Source: Scortum barcoo (lineage: Eukaryota; Chordata; Actinopteri; Centrarchiformes; Terapontidae). Taken from it: a DNA stretch of 64,000 bases. Position 1 is the first letter of the stretch, and each line of letters starts with the position of its first letter. The stretch is from NCBI GenBank assembly GCA_023238725.1, contig CM041554.1, forward strand, positions 22,802,050 through 22,866,049, in the 5' to 3' direction. The notes below the pieces were generated by a model. That model was given only the letters and a program-made list of their open reading frames with translations, had not been told where the DNA came from and did no database searches. The position numbers and the translations under genes are program-made. This document shows positions 1 through 14,048 of the stretch, in pieces.

Positions 1-266
1 GTGGAGTGAGTGTTATATAACTAAATGTTTTGTGCACAGAGTGTGTTTGTCAGTTTATTCTTGAGGGGATTGTTGCCAAAGGTTATCTGTGCTACAAAAG
101 CTGATGTTAAATGAAGTGCTCTCACTCTAAATGAGCTTTCAACTGTTTAAAAAATAAATATGTGTTGTTTCAGAAATGGGAGCATAAAACATTTAAATGA
201 GTGAGTTTGATGGTATCATCTGAAAAGTGCAGATGTACATCCAGAGAAAATAGATCCTTTCCTTAC

Positions 267-851
267 CCCCAAGACCAGGCCGTAGACGGTTGTCATATCC
301 ATCCAGCAGGCTGTCCAGGATCCGTGTGAACAGGGTGATGTTGGTCTTAAAGGCGTCAGATGCGGCATCACCATTCACTGACCTAGTTGACAGACACACA
401 ATCGCAACGCTTCAGCTATCGGGAATTTTATTCGATTCTAAATGTATTTAGGATCATAACCTTATTTCCTCAGGGGCCTGAATTATGGAGGGAAAGTGGT
501 CATTATCATGTGTCAGACTTCATACATGCCCACACAGATGCACACAAACACATTGTTTGTCAGCCACATGGATGACCCAGTTCAAGGCAGAACATTTGTG
601 AGCCATCTGATCTTGGAGCCAAAACACAACTGAATATGCAAATGTAATCAGAGCTAGAGATTCATGGTAAATAAATTCAGATTAGGTCCTACATTGAAGC
701 CCGACATAATCACCTCAGTGGATGGCTCTGTAACAGCCTCAGGTTTATGGATATTTTTTTCTTTAAGCACGGAAAGGGAATATATTTACTCTCATTAATA
801 TCATGAAAATGAATGGATTAATGTAGCCTACATTGTTATATTGTTATATTG

Positions 852-935
<84 letters not shown>

Positions 936-2056
936 ATATCATATTTTCAAACTTGGCAAAAAGAACAAAAAGGTGTCAGACGGTGAGCCAACATGCGCAA
1001 TACCTGAGGACCCTGAAACTGAAAGCTAAACTAAATCCAGCCATGATCGATTTTTATTCCAGTGAAAAGTCAAAATGTCTGCTGTGAAACTGCTGTGTGG
1101 ACCACTTGGCTGTCCCAGTGTCCAGAATCTGTATGTTGGTGAGGACATCGTGGAGCCTCGGGGGGGACTCAGTGGCCTTATTTCAATTCCCACTCATGTC
1201 TCTGACATTGGCTGTTTCCTTCTTTCATCAACTGTCCTCTAGTGTGAGCGCTCAAATGACCTGAACTGTCACTCCCAATATCAAAAGACACCTTTACACC
1301 TGATGGCAATGGCAATGTGAGATGTCCTGTGATAAAGCAGCATTTTCTGGGCGTCTAGCTTTGGTTATAAAAAAAAAAAAAGCTGGTTAGATTCATTGTC
1401 AGCCATTATCAATGTAAGGCAGCTGGGCCCTTAAAGATGTTTTCATTGATTTATTTTATTCACTCACATATTGATTGTTGTACTGTCCTCACAACTGCAC
1501 TTCAAGATTGGCTGTAGCTGTTATCCTGAATTAGAACAGGCCATAAAAACCAAAAATTAACACCCTATTACAGGGCTGTGCTACTGAGCTTCCTCTCATT
1601 GTGTCCTATCAATCAGCAATCATAAAACTCAAGCCGGTCAGCGGGGTTTGTTATCCCAAATAACACTTTGTGGTAACCAGTATGAATTGTCTGGGTCTGC
1701 CTTAGAAATTGCACTTCAACTGCGATGGGGGTGGGGCAGCACTTCCTAAATAATTACCCACGTGCCCTCCGGGTTATTTTTATGGCCAGGCTGAGGATGC
1801 TGAGGGCTCCTGCTCATAATGAGATAAATAAATAAAAAATAAAACAATCATAAATAAAGAACTCACCCCCCCCCTCCCCCCATACACACACACACACACA
1901 CACAGCCCGTCCCCCCAGAGACACGGTGAGTGATCCTCCTCGGCCTGCAGCTCGCATCAAGGCGTCTCCCGTGCAGAGGACTCACCTGGTTATCCACAGA
2001 GCCGTGAGCGCCAGCAGGCTGATGAGCAGCGGAGAGGAGCTCTGTCTGCTCCACAT
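267..2056 (-). CDS. gabra2: GABA-A receptor alpha subunit, 5' part only (probably alpha-2)
   Basis: Two exons are visible. Exon 1 (1986-2056) encodes a signal peptide starting MWSRQSSSPLLISLLALTAL and ends at a GT donor (gtgag). Exon 2 (267-382) follows an AG acceptor, keeps frame across a codon for Arg, and encodes the start of the mature extracellular domain. It contains NITLFTRILDSLLDGYDN followed by RLRPGLG, the hallmark of alpha subunits of this pentameric ligand-gated chloride channel, then a donor (gtaagg). An N-glycosylation sequon (NIT) is present. The next exon expected (68 bp in this family) is not in positions 1-266, so the gene runs off the left edge. Assignment to alpha-2 rather than alpha-1, -3 or -5 rests mainly on position: it lies downstream of gabra4 on the same strand, as GABRA2 does in the human 4p12 cluster. 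The alpha identity is secure, the subtype less so. Confidence 0.72.
855..930. repeat. (AT)38 microsatellite
   Basis: Uninterrupted AT dinucleotide run of 76 bp in intron 1 of the gabra2-like gene. Self-complementary, so able to extrude a cruciform and likely length-polymorphic. Confidence 0.97.
1884..1904. repeat. (AC)n microsatellite
   Basis: Short AC run next to a C-rich tract (1866-1881), about 80 bp inside the intron from the gabra2-like exon 1 donor. Confidence 0.9.
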
Positions 2057-2201
2057 GGCTGCTCCGACACCTACACACAGCAGGAAGGAACGGAGGCTCA
2101 GTTTAACCGCGCTGACATGCCAGTGGATTCATGCGTGACCTGTACAGTCATTAAAGCATCACTTTTTTTTTTTCTGGGGATTCCCTTTACCAGGCGAGAC
2201 A

Positions 2202-2230
2202 AGAAAGAAAGAAAGAAAGAGAGAAAGAAA
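2202..2230. repeat. GAAA-rich purine tract
   Basis: Imperfect (GAAA)n run upstream of the gabra2-like first exon. Confidence 0.85.
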
Positions 2231-2832
2231 AGGGGGAGAAAATCATAGACGGAGGGGGAGAAGATGAGGAGGAAGAAGGCAACTGAGAGAAATTAGTATT
2301 CAGTGACACGTCCCACGCCTCCACTCACTGAACATTACTGTTCCCAAAAATACTGGATCAAGCCTGATTTGTAGCTGCAAAATGTAGATGATTAAAAAAA
2401 TAAATAAATAAATAAGGATGAAATGAGAAATAAGAAAATCAGCAGTGATATTAAAGCTAAATGTGGAGGAGAGATCAGGCTCCTCTCCCACGCTTTCCAG
2501 CATCTCCTCAAATAATAAATAATGATAAAATAAACGTTTCCTTTGTGTCTGAGGGGGGGAGAGGAGGGAAAAAAGCAGCAACAACAACAAAAAACAGAAA
2601 CAGAAACAGACTCACCTCAAGTGCAGAAAGTACCTGCTGCCGCTGGAATCGTCGAGGATGCAAGAAAGTTAAAGACAAATCACCCTCTGTCCTGCTCTGA
2701 TGAGACTGAATGAGTGCAAGTCTGTCATGAGAACAAAGCTGATAAATCATAGTCCCAGCCAGCAGCAGGAGTGCACCCGAAATGCATTGACATTCATAGT
2801 GCCTCCAAATGAGAATAATTAAAAAATAAATA

Positions 2833-2920
2833 AATATATATATATCTTTGTGTGTGTGTATATATAAATACATATATATATATAGGCCAATATATATATA
2901 TGTATCTATATATATGTAAC
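2833..2920. repeat. Interrupted TA/TG-rich microsatellite
   Basis: Compound TATATA and TGTGTG tracts with short interruptions. They produce spurious Ile/Tyr-rich open frames. Confidence 0.85.
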
Positions 2921-3718
2921 AATGAGATGGAAAGAAATGAAAGCTGAAAAAAAAAAATAAAACAAAATAAAAACGGTCAGTGGTGGGAGCTGATCCTGGC
3001 TTCAAATTGCCCTGTTCAGCATCCCCCTCCCCTTCAGCTGGTAAAAAGCTCGATGTGAATCGTGATAAGCAAGAAGCACATCTCAGTCTCCCTCATCTCC
3101 ACATAAAAACTACAAAGGCTGAGCTGAGGAGAAGCACTGGGTCCTAAAGATAGTTTGCTCTGCACTGAGCCTGCAGCTGAGACCTCGATGTGTGAGGATG
3201 TGATGCTGCTGTTACCACTCACTGTCCATATACAGAGGCTTTCTGATTGTGCAGAACAGGCAGACTTCGTTGCATTGTTGTGATGGAAGTGGGGTGTTTA
3301 GAGATGGAGAGCAAGGGTTCAAACGTTTTGGGTGAGATGTGTGTCAGTGCTCACCACAGGCTGGAGTTTCTTTTATACTCTCAGGTTTATATTGGAAAAA
3401 TGAGAAACACCTTTAACAACGCTGTCCACTTGAATGCTGATTAATGACTTTGTTCAGTGGATAAGTTGCACCTTAAAGCAGGGTCTTTAATATTTAATGA
3501 AACTCTGGGATATATGGCTGACTTCATGTTAATTAATAGATACATTTTACAAAACTCAATATTCGTGCTGAAATTGTTTTATTCATTAATCTTCGGTCAT
3601 TCTGTACCACTTTATGAAATGTAAAGAAATGGCCAATTTTGATCTTGTGCAGTATCACATATTCAAAATATGACTATGAACATAAACTGGATTTGACAAA
3701 AGATGTTTTTTCTTTGTT

Positions 3719-3741
3719 GTGTGTGTGTGTGTGTGTGTGTG
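3719..3741. repeat. (GT)n microsatellite
   Basis: Uninterrupted GT run in intergenic DNA. Confidence 0.93.
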
Positions 3742-5832
3742 GGAGACGGAGAGAAAGGATGCCCCTCTTGACACTTTATTGTTGCCAGGACTGTGTATTG
3801 TGGTAGAAATAGCCAGCCTTTTCAAACCCTGATGGTAGTCGAATCAGAAACTCACAAATAAAATAATTAAAACAAACATTATATTTCATAATGGTTTCCA
3901 TGGCGCTGCTTTGCTTTTGAATTGTGCCACATCTTCTGTGTTAACCTTTGGGAGCTGTTCTTTCAGCACCACACGCTGTGGACAGGTGGACCTGTCTTTT
4001 GTTGGAGAAACTCCATCTAACATGTAACCGCTTTTTCTGTGTGTGACAGTGCTTCTAAATGCAACACTTGAAAGAAACCAGGGTGCAACACATTGGCTGT
4101 GCCTGAAATAATGTGTGCATTTATTTATATTTTCAATCAATTTGACAAATAAATAGCAAACCAGTGAAGAAAAAATCTGTGGCACACAAAAATGAGTTAC
4201 AGTCATCAAACTATCACTCATACATTTTATTACAGACTCCTTTGCTTTCTCTGAATTACCGTGATAAAGAGCTACATTTAACAGAAGACATGTTTAAGTA
4301 ACATCAGAATATTGTTTTGTCCGTGTATTTGGGGAAATTCACAGTGACTCCTTGATGGCAACTGGATTATCAATTGGTTTAAGTGGTCAACTGCTTCAGG
4401 GCCAAGTTATTATTTTGGTTTACATTGTGCTCTGCTGGTGCATATTTACTATTTATATCTATATTTTTTTTATTGAGGGGTGTCAGTAGAGGCCCAACAC
4501 CAAATGTTTGCCCCAGAGAGTCCTAAGAGTTCATTTTGATGCCTTTGAGTACATAAACTACCAACTATGTGTGTGTATGCTGTGTGAAAATATAGAACAG
4601 GGAACTCAGATTGTGTTTGAAATCAATAAAGTATAATATTTTAATCAATATTTTATTGAAAATATCAATGACAGAAATGATCAGATCATGTTTGTGCTGC
4701 ATTAGCATACAGCACAGTCTGTTTGTATCTGATAACTGTGGTGGGTGAAGGTTGAAAAAAGGACAAAAGAGCATCAAGGAGAACTGGTGACTGATAAGCC
4801 AGCACATGGGTTAAGAAGCAGCAAAGGAAGTGAGCACTCTCACAGAGGGAGAGATCAAAACAGAGCACTGGACCTCAGGTGCCGCACCATTATCAAGCAG
4901 TCACTGCCTCTCTTCGCCATACTTCAAACTAGAGGGCTGTCCCATTGATCTGCGCTCTCATCCATACCTGTGACAGGTGATCGATGAGGCCGGTCATCTC
5001 AATAAGAGTGACCCTCAGGCCCGTCATCAAGTCTGGCAAAGCAGGTAGTTAGGAAACAGCCAGCTGAGGGGAAGCAAGGGCATCGAGGACAAAAGCAACA
5101 GAACCGCCTCTTTTATTCTGTTAAACTGTGTCTGCATGTCTGTGCGTGCATGTTCGGTTTTCTTCTGAACTCGAGTCTTTCCTCGCGCTGCTACAGTAGC
5201 GTCTCTGTTACATACTCTTACAGCACATTGTTTATTGCAAGATGTTGCATCAGGCTCAGCCTACTGTCAGGCCTGAGTTCGTCCCAATCAGGCACAATGA
5301 GTGACAATGCATATTGATCAGGTCCATGTGGAGGAGGGAGAGCAAATAATTACAGATTGAAAAGTGGATGTAAATATTTTATTAAAACAAAAATGACCAT
5401 TTTACATCAGTTCATTTGTGGTTTTATATGTTTTGTTGGTGTAGAAAATGGTGATGTAGAAGGGAAAGATCTTATAATCCTTAATATGGTAAATGTTAAA
5501 ACAATACTACTTCTGCGATTTATGCCGCTTCGATTAAAGTCACATACTAAATAGGAAAAGTGCAATCCAAATATGCAAAGTAATTCATCATTAGTATGAT
5601 TAATGGAGGGCTGAGTAAGTCCAATCTGTCCGTTCGTTGGTATTGGAGTCTTTCGTTAACTCTTTGTTTGTTTTTGCAGCCTCCAGTTTCAAAAAGACAG
5701 ATGACCTGTAAGCTACAAGAATACCATGGGAGCAATACAAATGCAGATCCAGACAGGAAGGAAGACTAATGTGCTTTCAGCCAGTGGGGGAGCAGCTCAG
5801 TAATAATGAAAAAAAATGGTCAATGAAAAAAA

Positions 5833-5965
<133 letters not shown>

Positions 5966-6174
5966 AAAGTGTGCTGCTGCTTTTGTTGCTGGTGCGACAC
6001 ATTTAAACAAGTGGATTGAATTATTTTTCTCATCAGAGGAACTATGAAATGAACAGGTGCATCCGTCAGTAACCAGCTGCTGTCTGAGAAAAATATTTGC
6101 TTGCTGAAGAATAGAGTCAAGAAATCAAGTACAACTGAATAAAATGCTTAATAGCCATGTGGGGTAATATGACT

Positions 6175-6206
6175 CACACACACACACACACACACATACA
6201 CACACA
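6175..6206. repeat. (CA)n microsatellite
   Basis: CA run with a single interruption. Confidence 0.93.
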
Positions 6207-7134
6207 GAGTGTCCTCTGCTGGAGAAACACGGTAACACACTCTACATGAATTTGAAAACAGATGTGAAAAAGTGTCTCTGAGCATACAAGGACATTTTCC
6301 ATCAGCAGGTTTGCGTTTATGTTTCTGAAATTTAAAACAGTTTCTTCACACATGGCTCAGTTTACTGTCATCGTCATTACACCAAGCAGCTAAGCATCAT
6401 ATAAACATAAGATCAAGTGTGGTACCTCTGATATGATCCTGATATTAGAGTATAACACCAGGTGGTTGTACACTCCGCTGACATTTTAGGGAGAAAATAC
6501 CTGAGCCAGTCATGCAGCATGTTGTTGTCAGCTGCATGTCAGCATGAGGTGATTCACCAGGCAATGCTGGAAATGCTAAACCATTCTCAGGCCTGTTACC
6601 TCGGCAACAAGCCATGCATGGCAGAAGAAAGATGTTGTGAGAGAAAAAAGATGAGGAGCCCATCGAGGGGCTCTGACACTCTTAAAGTGATAGGTCGCCC
6701 TCAAAAAAAATCCTTCGTCAAATTGTTCCAGCTATCCACACCACACACAAGTTACACAGTAGTATTAATGCAGCTGACACACAGCTGCCCTCCCTGCAGA
6801 GCCAACATTAACCATTACGTCCCGCACAGTCCATCATTCTTCATCCTACAGGCTCAGCTGTCCCCTGAGGTGCTGCTGTGCCCCCTCTAACGTGACCTCA
6901 ATTCAACGTGTCAAATGAAATATTCATGTTTTGAGTCTAATGTTATTGTAACTTCAAGTACAGTAAAATGAAAGTCAATTAATTCATATGGAGACGGGCC
7001 ATAGCAGGAAAGCACAGGTTGAGCACAGGTGGCACTTCATTCAGAACACTGACTACCTGTTGGCTCCCCGAACGTAAATGTCCTTAGATCTATTACAAAT
7101 CCTGCTCTTCAGGACTTTTCAAATTTCAGTAAAA

Positions 7135-7183
<49 letters not shown>
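7135..7183. repeat. (ATT)16 microsatellite
   Basis: Perfect trinucleotide array of 49 bp. Confidence 0.96.
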
Positions 7184-7393
7184 GAACGACTGTCCCACAA
7201 TGGACTCACATCCCAGTGCTGCTCCTGGAGGCTAACATCACAAGGCCTCTTGCGCTGAAACAATCAGCCATTAACAGACTGCCTCAAAATTTCAAAGTCA
7301 GTCTTCAGATCACAAAAACATCTCTGTCTGATGCACTTTAACTGTGAGTGATAAAATCCACAGTCCTGAGGTTGTACAAAATGGGTTATGATT

Positions 7394-7560
7394 AGGGTTC
7401 AACTATCCATCCATCCATCCATCCATCTTCTAAACCTACTTATCCTGAGCACACAGGGTCACAGGGGTGCTGGAGCCTGTCCCAGCTATCTCCCAGGACC
7501 CTCTTGCTGTGAGGCAACAGTGCTAACCACTACACCACTGTGCCACCCAGGGTTCAACTA
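7394..7560 (-). mobile_element. SINE-like retroelement with 12-bp target-site duplication
   Basis: The 12-bp sequence AGGGTTCAACTA occurs at 7394-7405 and again at 7549-7560, exactly flanking a 143-bp insert (7406-7548). Read on the minus strand, the insert starts GGGTGGCACAGTGGTGTAG and continues GTGGTTAGCAC, resembling a tRNA-type promoter box A. It ends in a (GGAT)-type tail, seen on the plus strand as (CCAT) repeats. Tail plus duplication indicate target-primed retrotransposition by a partner LINE. The piece that would hold box B and the central body appears to be missing, so this is a short, internally deleted copy. Confidence 0.8.
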
Positions 7561-8031
7561 ACTGAAGTTAATTGATATGAATTTTCAGCATTTTTAGAAG
7601 AAGATTCTCTATTTTTATCTAAACGTAGACAACAGACAAGGGGGTAGGGAAAACACAAGTCTTTATTTTAAGCTGGCAGAGGTGGGGAGAGGGTGGCTGG
7701 CTGGCGATGGAGGAGAAATCCAGGGAGGAGCTTGGCAGGGGGAATACCAGGGAAGTGAGCTGCCTGGCGGGCTGGCAAGGCTGGTCAGGCAGACAGGGAA
7801 TCCTGGAGACAGGAGGAGCAGGTGTGAGACAAAATAGACTAAAGTAACTAACAGGCAGGCAAATAAAGCAGCTTTATTTTAAAAGCGTACATACAGACAC
7901 ACTATGAATGGCACCGTGATCCAGCAGGGACCGGCTGTTGGTGCACGCTTCATGTAGTGGATTGGCAATAGTTTGATGACAGGCAGGTGTGAGTGATCAG
8001 CAGCAATCAGGTGGCCAGAAACCAAGAGCAT

Positions 8032-8049
8032 CACACACACACACACACA
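8032..8049. repeat. Short (CA)n run
   Basis: Nine CA units in intergenic DNA. Confidence 0.85.
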
Positions 8050-9479
8050 GAGGCAAACAGTCACACAGGAGACACAGGGAAAGGGGAAACACGAGGACAC
8101 ACAAAGGAAACTGCTGAGGTACGGCTTTTTGTTTCCCAACCACCAATTCAGGAAAGAGGAGAGAAAACCTCTGTGTACCTCTGTGAGGACGGTGTGTTGT
8201 GGATAACAGACCATAAAAACAGACCACAGACAACATTAAATCCATCTGCAGGAAGTGAAGGGCTTGAACGCACTCGAATGTTTGATTGACAGGTGCAGTG
8301 CAGAAACACCACAGCTCCGAGACCCGAGCGCCATAGATGCAGACAAACAAAAGTTCTTGCAGAGTTCACGTTAACAGTTGCCAGGTGATCTCACTGTTCG
8401 AAGGTGCTAAGGCTACATCTCTGCGTCCTATTTTTTGCTTCTTCTTGTATCTTATATAACTCAAAAGGTGAATCACAAGCACATTTAGCTTATAAAAATT
8501 AAAAGGTCACTTTCCTGACCTTGCCAGTGCTATTTATGTAGCAGGAGTTTTCTGCACTCACTGTTGCTAATTTCCCTCAGGTTACCAAGGAAACTAAACT
8601 GAGTGCAGTCCCCATGTTTTGCTGGTCATATTGCATCTGCCATCTTCAGCTCCAGAATTTCTACAATAATTCCCTTTTTATCCACAGCTAAATTTAACTG
8701 CAGCGCCAGTGTACAAACAGCAGAGAGATAAACCATGGGCTCTCACACCTGGTTTCTACAGCACGCTGTCACATACTGAGACACATCTCAGTATCACACT
8801 TTAGAAGAGAGAGAGAAACTGAAAAAAGGACTCAGTTTTTTTTGTGTAGATTTGGGACCACTAGGTGGGCAGTTTTATATTGTGTCATTAAAATAGCACA
8901 AAGCTAAAGCAGTTTGGTGTGATTACCCAAACCCATCTACTGCACATTCCTTTATGAATGGTTTCAGTATGCACAGGACTGTAGCTAACACTAAGGTAAC
9001 CGAGATCCAGTCCTCTGGGATGTCCACCGTAACCTGGTTATTTAATATGCTATGATTAAAAACATGTACACAATGCCTGTTTTACAGGTTTATTCTAGTA
9101 TATTAAGTTATGCTTATTAAAAAACAATTAAAATAACTGCTTCTAGGCCAAAGAACCGAATATAATCCTATAATATACCTGAATTTTGGGAACATAATCC
9201 TGTTGTTTTTGTTGTTTTTGTTGTTTTGATAAAACATATCTGTTTGATATATCAGTGGTAAGTAACAGGCTTTGCCCAGATAAAACATAATTTAGTTAGC
9301 AAAGTTTTTCGACAGTTGTTCTTTATGTAGCACTGCACTTCTATAAGGTGATGATGATGCTGAATGATACAACTGATCAAACAGTACATGACAGGTTTTC
9401 ATATTTCTGCTGCTCTGCTCAGTCCATCAGTAAAGAGATGCACCTTTTATTTCCTGTTGCTGCTGTACAGCCCAAACAG

Positions 9480-9491
9480 CCACTAGATGGC
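9480..9491 (+). promoter_or_regulatory. CTCF-like core motif
   Basis: CCACTAGATGGC fits the CTCF core consensus CCASYAGRKGGC at every position. Binding in vivo is inferred, not shown. Confidence 0.45.
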
Positions 9492-9954
9492 ACAGGAAGT
9501 TTAACACACTCATAATGTCCAGCTCTGATTAAAGCAGTGAGCACAGTAAGTGTATTTTGAACAAGAACATCTTCTATTTTAACTTCAATACAAATCATAT
9601 TTGCACAAAGACATTATGTTGTTGTTTAGTTAACTCAATGAAAGTAAATCAGTCAGACAAGAACGGATCAGGTTCTGCCTGTTTTATTTCTATACCTGTG
9701 CTGTAAAAGAAACCAGCTGCATATTCATTATGTCTATGAACTCCTGTGAAAATTGCTTAATTTTATTATTTCAAAAAAGAAATGTTTATTGTGTGACAAA
9801 TCAACCCAACATTTACTGTGGATAAATTAGGACATTAAACATGCTCTAAGTGACATTTTGCACATATTTTACACCAGACCTTTTTTTTCCTAAAAGGGTT
9901 AAAGCGGCAAGAATACATTTATTTGTGAAGACATAAAAACAAAATTGACATAAC

Positions 9955-10440
9955 ACTTTGTAAAGCTGTTGTTGTGGCTAATGTGTGTGCAAACAGTTTC
10001 TATAGCCAATGTTCAGCAGACACAGAGCAGCATTAACATTTATTTGGAGCTGTATTTTTGTTCACCTGATGACTCCAAGTCCAACACTCACTCTCCTTTT
10101 CAAGCTGTTTTGGTCTCCACCAAGTCTTGAGGGAAGTTTGTGGCTCTTTAGCAGCTAATTGATTCACTATGTTCACTAGTTTCTAACGGTGTCTGTGTGC
10201 TGTTTGCTGAGCAGAAAGTGTACAGTGGGTTTACCAGAGCTTTTTCACTAAAACTGCCTAAGGGTTAATGACAGCAGTTAGAGTGAACCAAAACTGTAAA
10301 ATTGTGCATCAAAATAACACGCTGAGAGGGCTCATCACTAAGAGTGACTCTTTACACAAAGTCAATAAATCTATTATTAATAAAAAATATATTGAGCTTT
10401 ATTTTCTGCATCAAACAGTGGAGAGAGTGACAGAACTGTA
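9955..10440 (+). repeat. Interspersed repeat family A, copy 1
   Basis: Shares an ordered series of motifs with the other A copies: an AGCAGCATTAACATTTATTTGG box, then CTGTTTTGGTCTCCACCAA, GAGGGAA, CTCTTTAGCAGCTAA, GTTCAC, GTACAGTGGGTTTACCAGAG, and a CTCATCACTAAGAGTGACTC end. No coding capacity. Confidence 0.7.
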
Positions 10441-13400
10441 TTTACTTGTCCAGTATTTACTGCTCCTTTAAGTCTACATCTATAATTAAAATGACCACGT
10501 CAAGAGAAAGATATTAAACATTTGGACACTCTCATCATGCAGGATGCCAGCGGTAGTCACCAGCCCTACATACGACGAGCTATGACACAAAACTGGCGAG
10601 CTCGCTTACCAGCTGTTGTTTTCAATGGACACATGGAAGGGAAGAGGGATGGAGAGGCGTTTATTCTGTTTACTGGGCTCAGTTCAGTTTCATAATTTCA
10701 TTTTCTTTGTTCTTTATCTTAACCTCTTTATATATAAAGAAAACTGTTAATTTAGAGACCAATGTTGAATTGGAATGCTGAATAAGAGACAAAAGTGTAT
10801 ATATACTTTAATATGGGATTTTTGGTATGTGGCCCCTTAAATGAATATCAAAGGCTCAGTGCTGGTGCTGCATCTAATGCTAATGCTAACACCACCTGAG
10901 TCAGGCAATCATTTTTTTTAAAAATGTATCTGCTGTTAACTCAGGCCACATCTGCACTTGTTCATCCCCATGCAGGCTTATCAGATTAGCCCTTTGTGTG
11001 GCCTGCATGCTTTTAGCTAAATGCAGCGAGCAGCTTATCTGACGATTGTTCTTGGCCAGCAAACAGTTTAATGCGATCACTATATCATGACATGGAGCTT
11101 CCAGCAGTCTCACTTACATTGCTGGCACAGTCACAGACAGCACGGCTAGTTTTCTGCTGAGACACGGCTGAATGCAGCAGGCTGGATATTTATATGATGA
11201 TGTGACATTTATGATAATTTGATATGACGCTATGTCAGGTGTCGACTTTGAAGAGAAACCAGTCAATACATTTATCCAAACAATGTGTCAAATGTCTATG
11301 TGTGGTGTTGTTTGAAGTAATGAATAATCAAATAGGCTTGTGCAGCTTGTACATCTGATAAATGTCCACCCACACAGTTGTGCTCTAAGCTGACCACCAG
11401 AACAAGAAAGGGACACTCACGGTCTGTCTCTTCTGTTTGTGTCATATTAACATAATGGCCTACATGTGTTGCCATCTCATCAAATGAAGTCACAACATGA
11501 AGCGGATTTTGTCTAACATGTTTAATTGTGTTTCTTCAAAACAGTGCATTGGATAAGGACTAATAAATGAAACAGTTCAAAAAATATTTTTGTCAGCATA
11601 TCGACTGTAACAACTTGAGAGGATGACAAACAGATCAAGTTGGAATAATGTACAGTTAGTACCCTAGTTTGTTGTCACTTTTTAGATAAATTCAACGTGG
11701 CATCAATACTAAGTAGACAATACACAATTTCCACACAAAGTCTGTTTCATTCAGGAAATGTTGCAGAACATCACCTGCACACCAGTGTATTGAAAGTCCT
11801 GCCCCCCTGTTAAAATATTAGTACAACTCGAGGGTCTGTTAGTGTTTGATTATGAGCTGAATTAATAAAAGAGTTTATCTTAAATTCTTACATAATGGAA
11901 AAGCATCGTAATGAGTCCTTTGGTGCAGCTTTAGGTTATGTAAGGAAGCGTAAAGGTTGTGTACATACTGTATGTCGTTGTTCTATGCTTTTGTTTACAT
12001 TATTGCTGTCTCTGTGTGGCTTACCTAATACTCTAAATATTGCTTTAATTAGTGCCTCTACTGTTGATTATTATTGTTATTCAGGGTTTCATAAAGATCA
12101 TGGCTCCATAAATCATTGCTCCACCTTAATGGAGCAAGCACGCACCAGCAGAAAAGAGGAGAAATTTTAGGCTCTTTAATTTATGCGTGTAAATGTTTTG
12201 ACACCACAAATGATGGGAATCATGTCTTCCTTTTTTTTCACCGGCAAGATTAGTAACCCCCAGAATGACTTACACGCACACTATAAAATATAATACAAAT
12301 CAGAATGTATTATCCTGTTAACTACCAAGGGCCTACACATAATTATCTTGGCCTATGGCATTCAAAAAGTGGGTTAAGTGAGGTCTTGTTCCACATGAAG
12401 CCATTCACATACACAAGCTGCGTGAAAAGTGTGTCAGAAAGAATATTAAGAAAGATTATGGCGAATTGAAAACGTCTCCCCAAACCTTTTTTACAGTTGA
12501 CACATATGATAAAGAATGGGATGAATCCTTCAACAAAATGTATAACAGAAATATACACCAGCATGTCTCATAAAGCTAGTAATGGAGATGGAGGTTATAT
12601 CTGATTTCAGAGTTTAGGGTCAAAACACATTAACATAGTACACACAGATATACAACCAAATTTGGGAATAAAACTGAGGCTGTTAAATCAGCTAACCCCA
12701 GATGTTCACTTTAAATCAGTGACCCCCCTATAACTGGAAAAGATTTAGCCTGAAGGATTTTCATCTATCAAGACAGATGAGTGATAAGAATAATAACATG
12801 GAGGGTAGACCTACATTGTTACTGTGCTAATCTCTTGAGAGCAGCTCCTGAAATGAAAAGAATGATGAGGCTCATGATATGAAACTATTCCTCATTTTGC
12901 TGGAGATCCTGAGTCCCACACCATCGGAGCGTGAGTACTCTTTAACACAATACAATGCTAAAATCAAGAAAACCAGACAAAAAAAAAAGCAAATCAGCCT
13001 ATTTAAGAATGTTGTACTGAGGCCCAACCGATTCTGATCATCTGAAGTCACGGCATGTTGCTCCCTCTAGTGGTTCATCTCACGCAACATGTTAGAGATT
13101 AAGCGCTGTTTGTACAGTGTGATGCCAGTGACAGGATATAACAATATATTGATGAGTCTGCTGTGAAATCATTCTCCACAACACACCACCAAGCATCAGC
13201 CATGTGTCTAAAAGTAATCACACCACACAAGACTTGCAATGGCCCAAAAGACCTAAATACTCTCATGACCTGAAAGACTATACATCATATTTCAGGTTGA
13301 CATGATCTCCTGTGGTCATGCAGGAAGAAGATTTAAAGAGAGGAACGACTGTAAATGCGGCAAAACATAATGCAGAATGTGTTTGTACTCAGTTCAGTCC

Positions 13401-14048
13401 ATTTTTTCAGTAGTCTACTGACTGGAGAGGAACATGTGTAGGCTTTTAGACATGTATTACAGAATATCACTGTCTTAATGGATTTCAGGATGTTTAAAAA
13501 GCTCCTATGAAGATGAGGAGTTACTGTATATTTCATAGAAACAAGGTGAGTCAGGTCACCCCGACATCCAGTACATTTTGTGATCTTAAATCCCTTATGA
13601 TGACGATTGTCAGCAGGAAACAATGTTAAAGTGTTTGGATCTAGCAAAAAAAAAAGAAATGAAAAAAGGAAGAGGAAAAGAATGAATGACTGCTAACTTT
13701 TTGCCCGACTACTTTTGCCAATGTGATACTTTGTTCATATTAAGTAAATAGGGTTAATAACAGTTGGACACTTCCAATTCTCTGCTTCATTTCCTCTGTG
13801 ACCCAATCATGTGCAATGCAAAATGGAAAAGCGTCCTGAGCTGTGATGAGTTTTTTCAGAACCTCAGTTCTCATTGAGAATCAGCACTTCTGGTGGTCAG
13901 TCAGCCATACAAGAAAAGCAGATGCTGAATTAAGCTCTCATCATCACGTTAATTAACATACCTGAATGGAAACGAGCAGGATAACTTTACTCTACCAAGC
14001 GTGTTCAGAGAGCACATACCGAAATACGATTGTGTTCAAAATAAAAAG

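Larger units (their letters stand above)
383..1985 (-). other. Intron 1 of the gabra2-like gene
   Basis: Noncoding intron between the signal-peptide exon and the first ligand-binding-domain exon. It contains a perfect (AT)38 run at 855-930, a short C-rich tract at 1866-1881 and an (AC) run at 1884-1904. Open frames in it are low-complexity translations of these repeats. Confidence 0.7.

Noticed and set aside
833..1087. Ile-Tyr repeat frame
   Set aside because: Produced by the (AT)38 microsatellite in the gabra2-like intron.
2508..3005. 165-codon hydrophobic minus-strand frame
   Set aside because: Composed of AT-rich and TATA/TGTG repeats; Phe/Ile/Tyr bias is compositional.
7490..7548. Possible tRNA gene
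   Set aside because: Box A-like sequence only, no box B or cloverleaf; it is the head of the SINE-like element.
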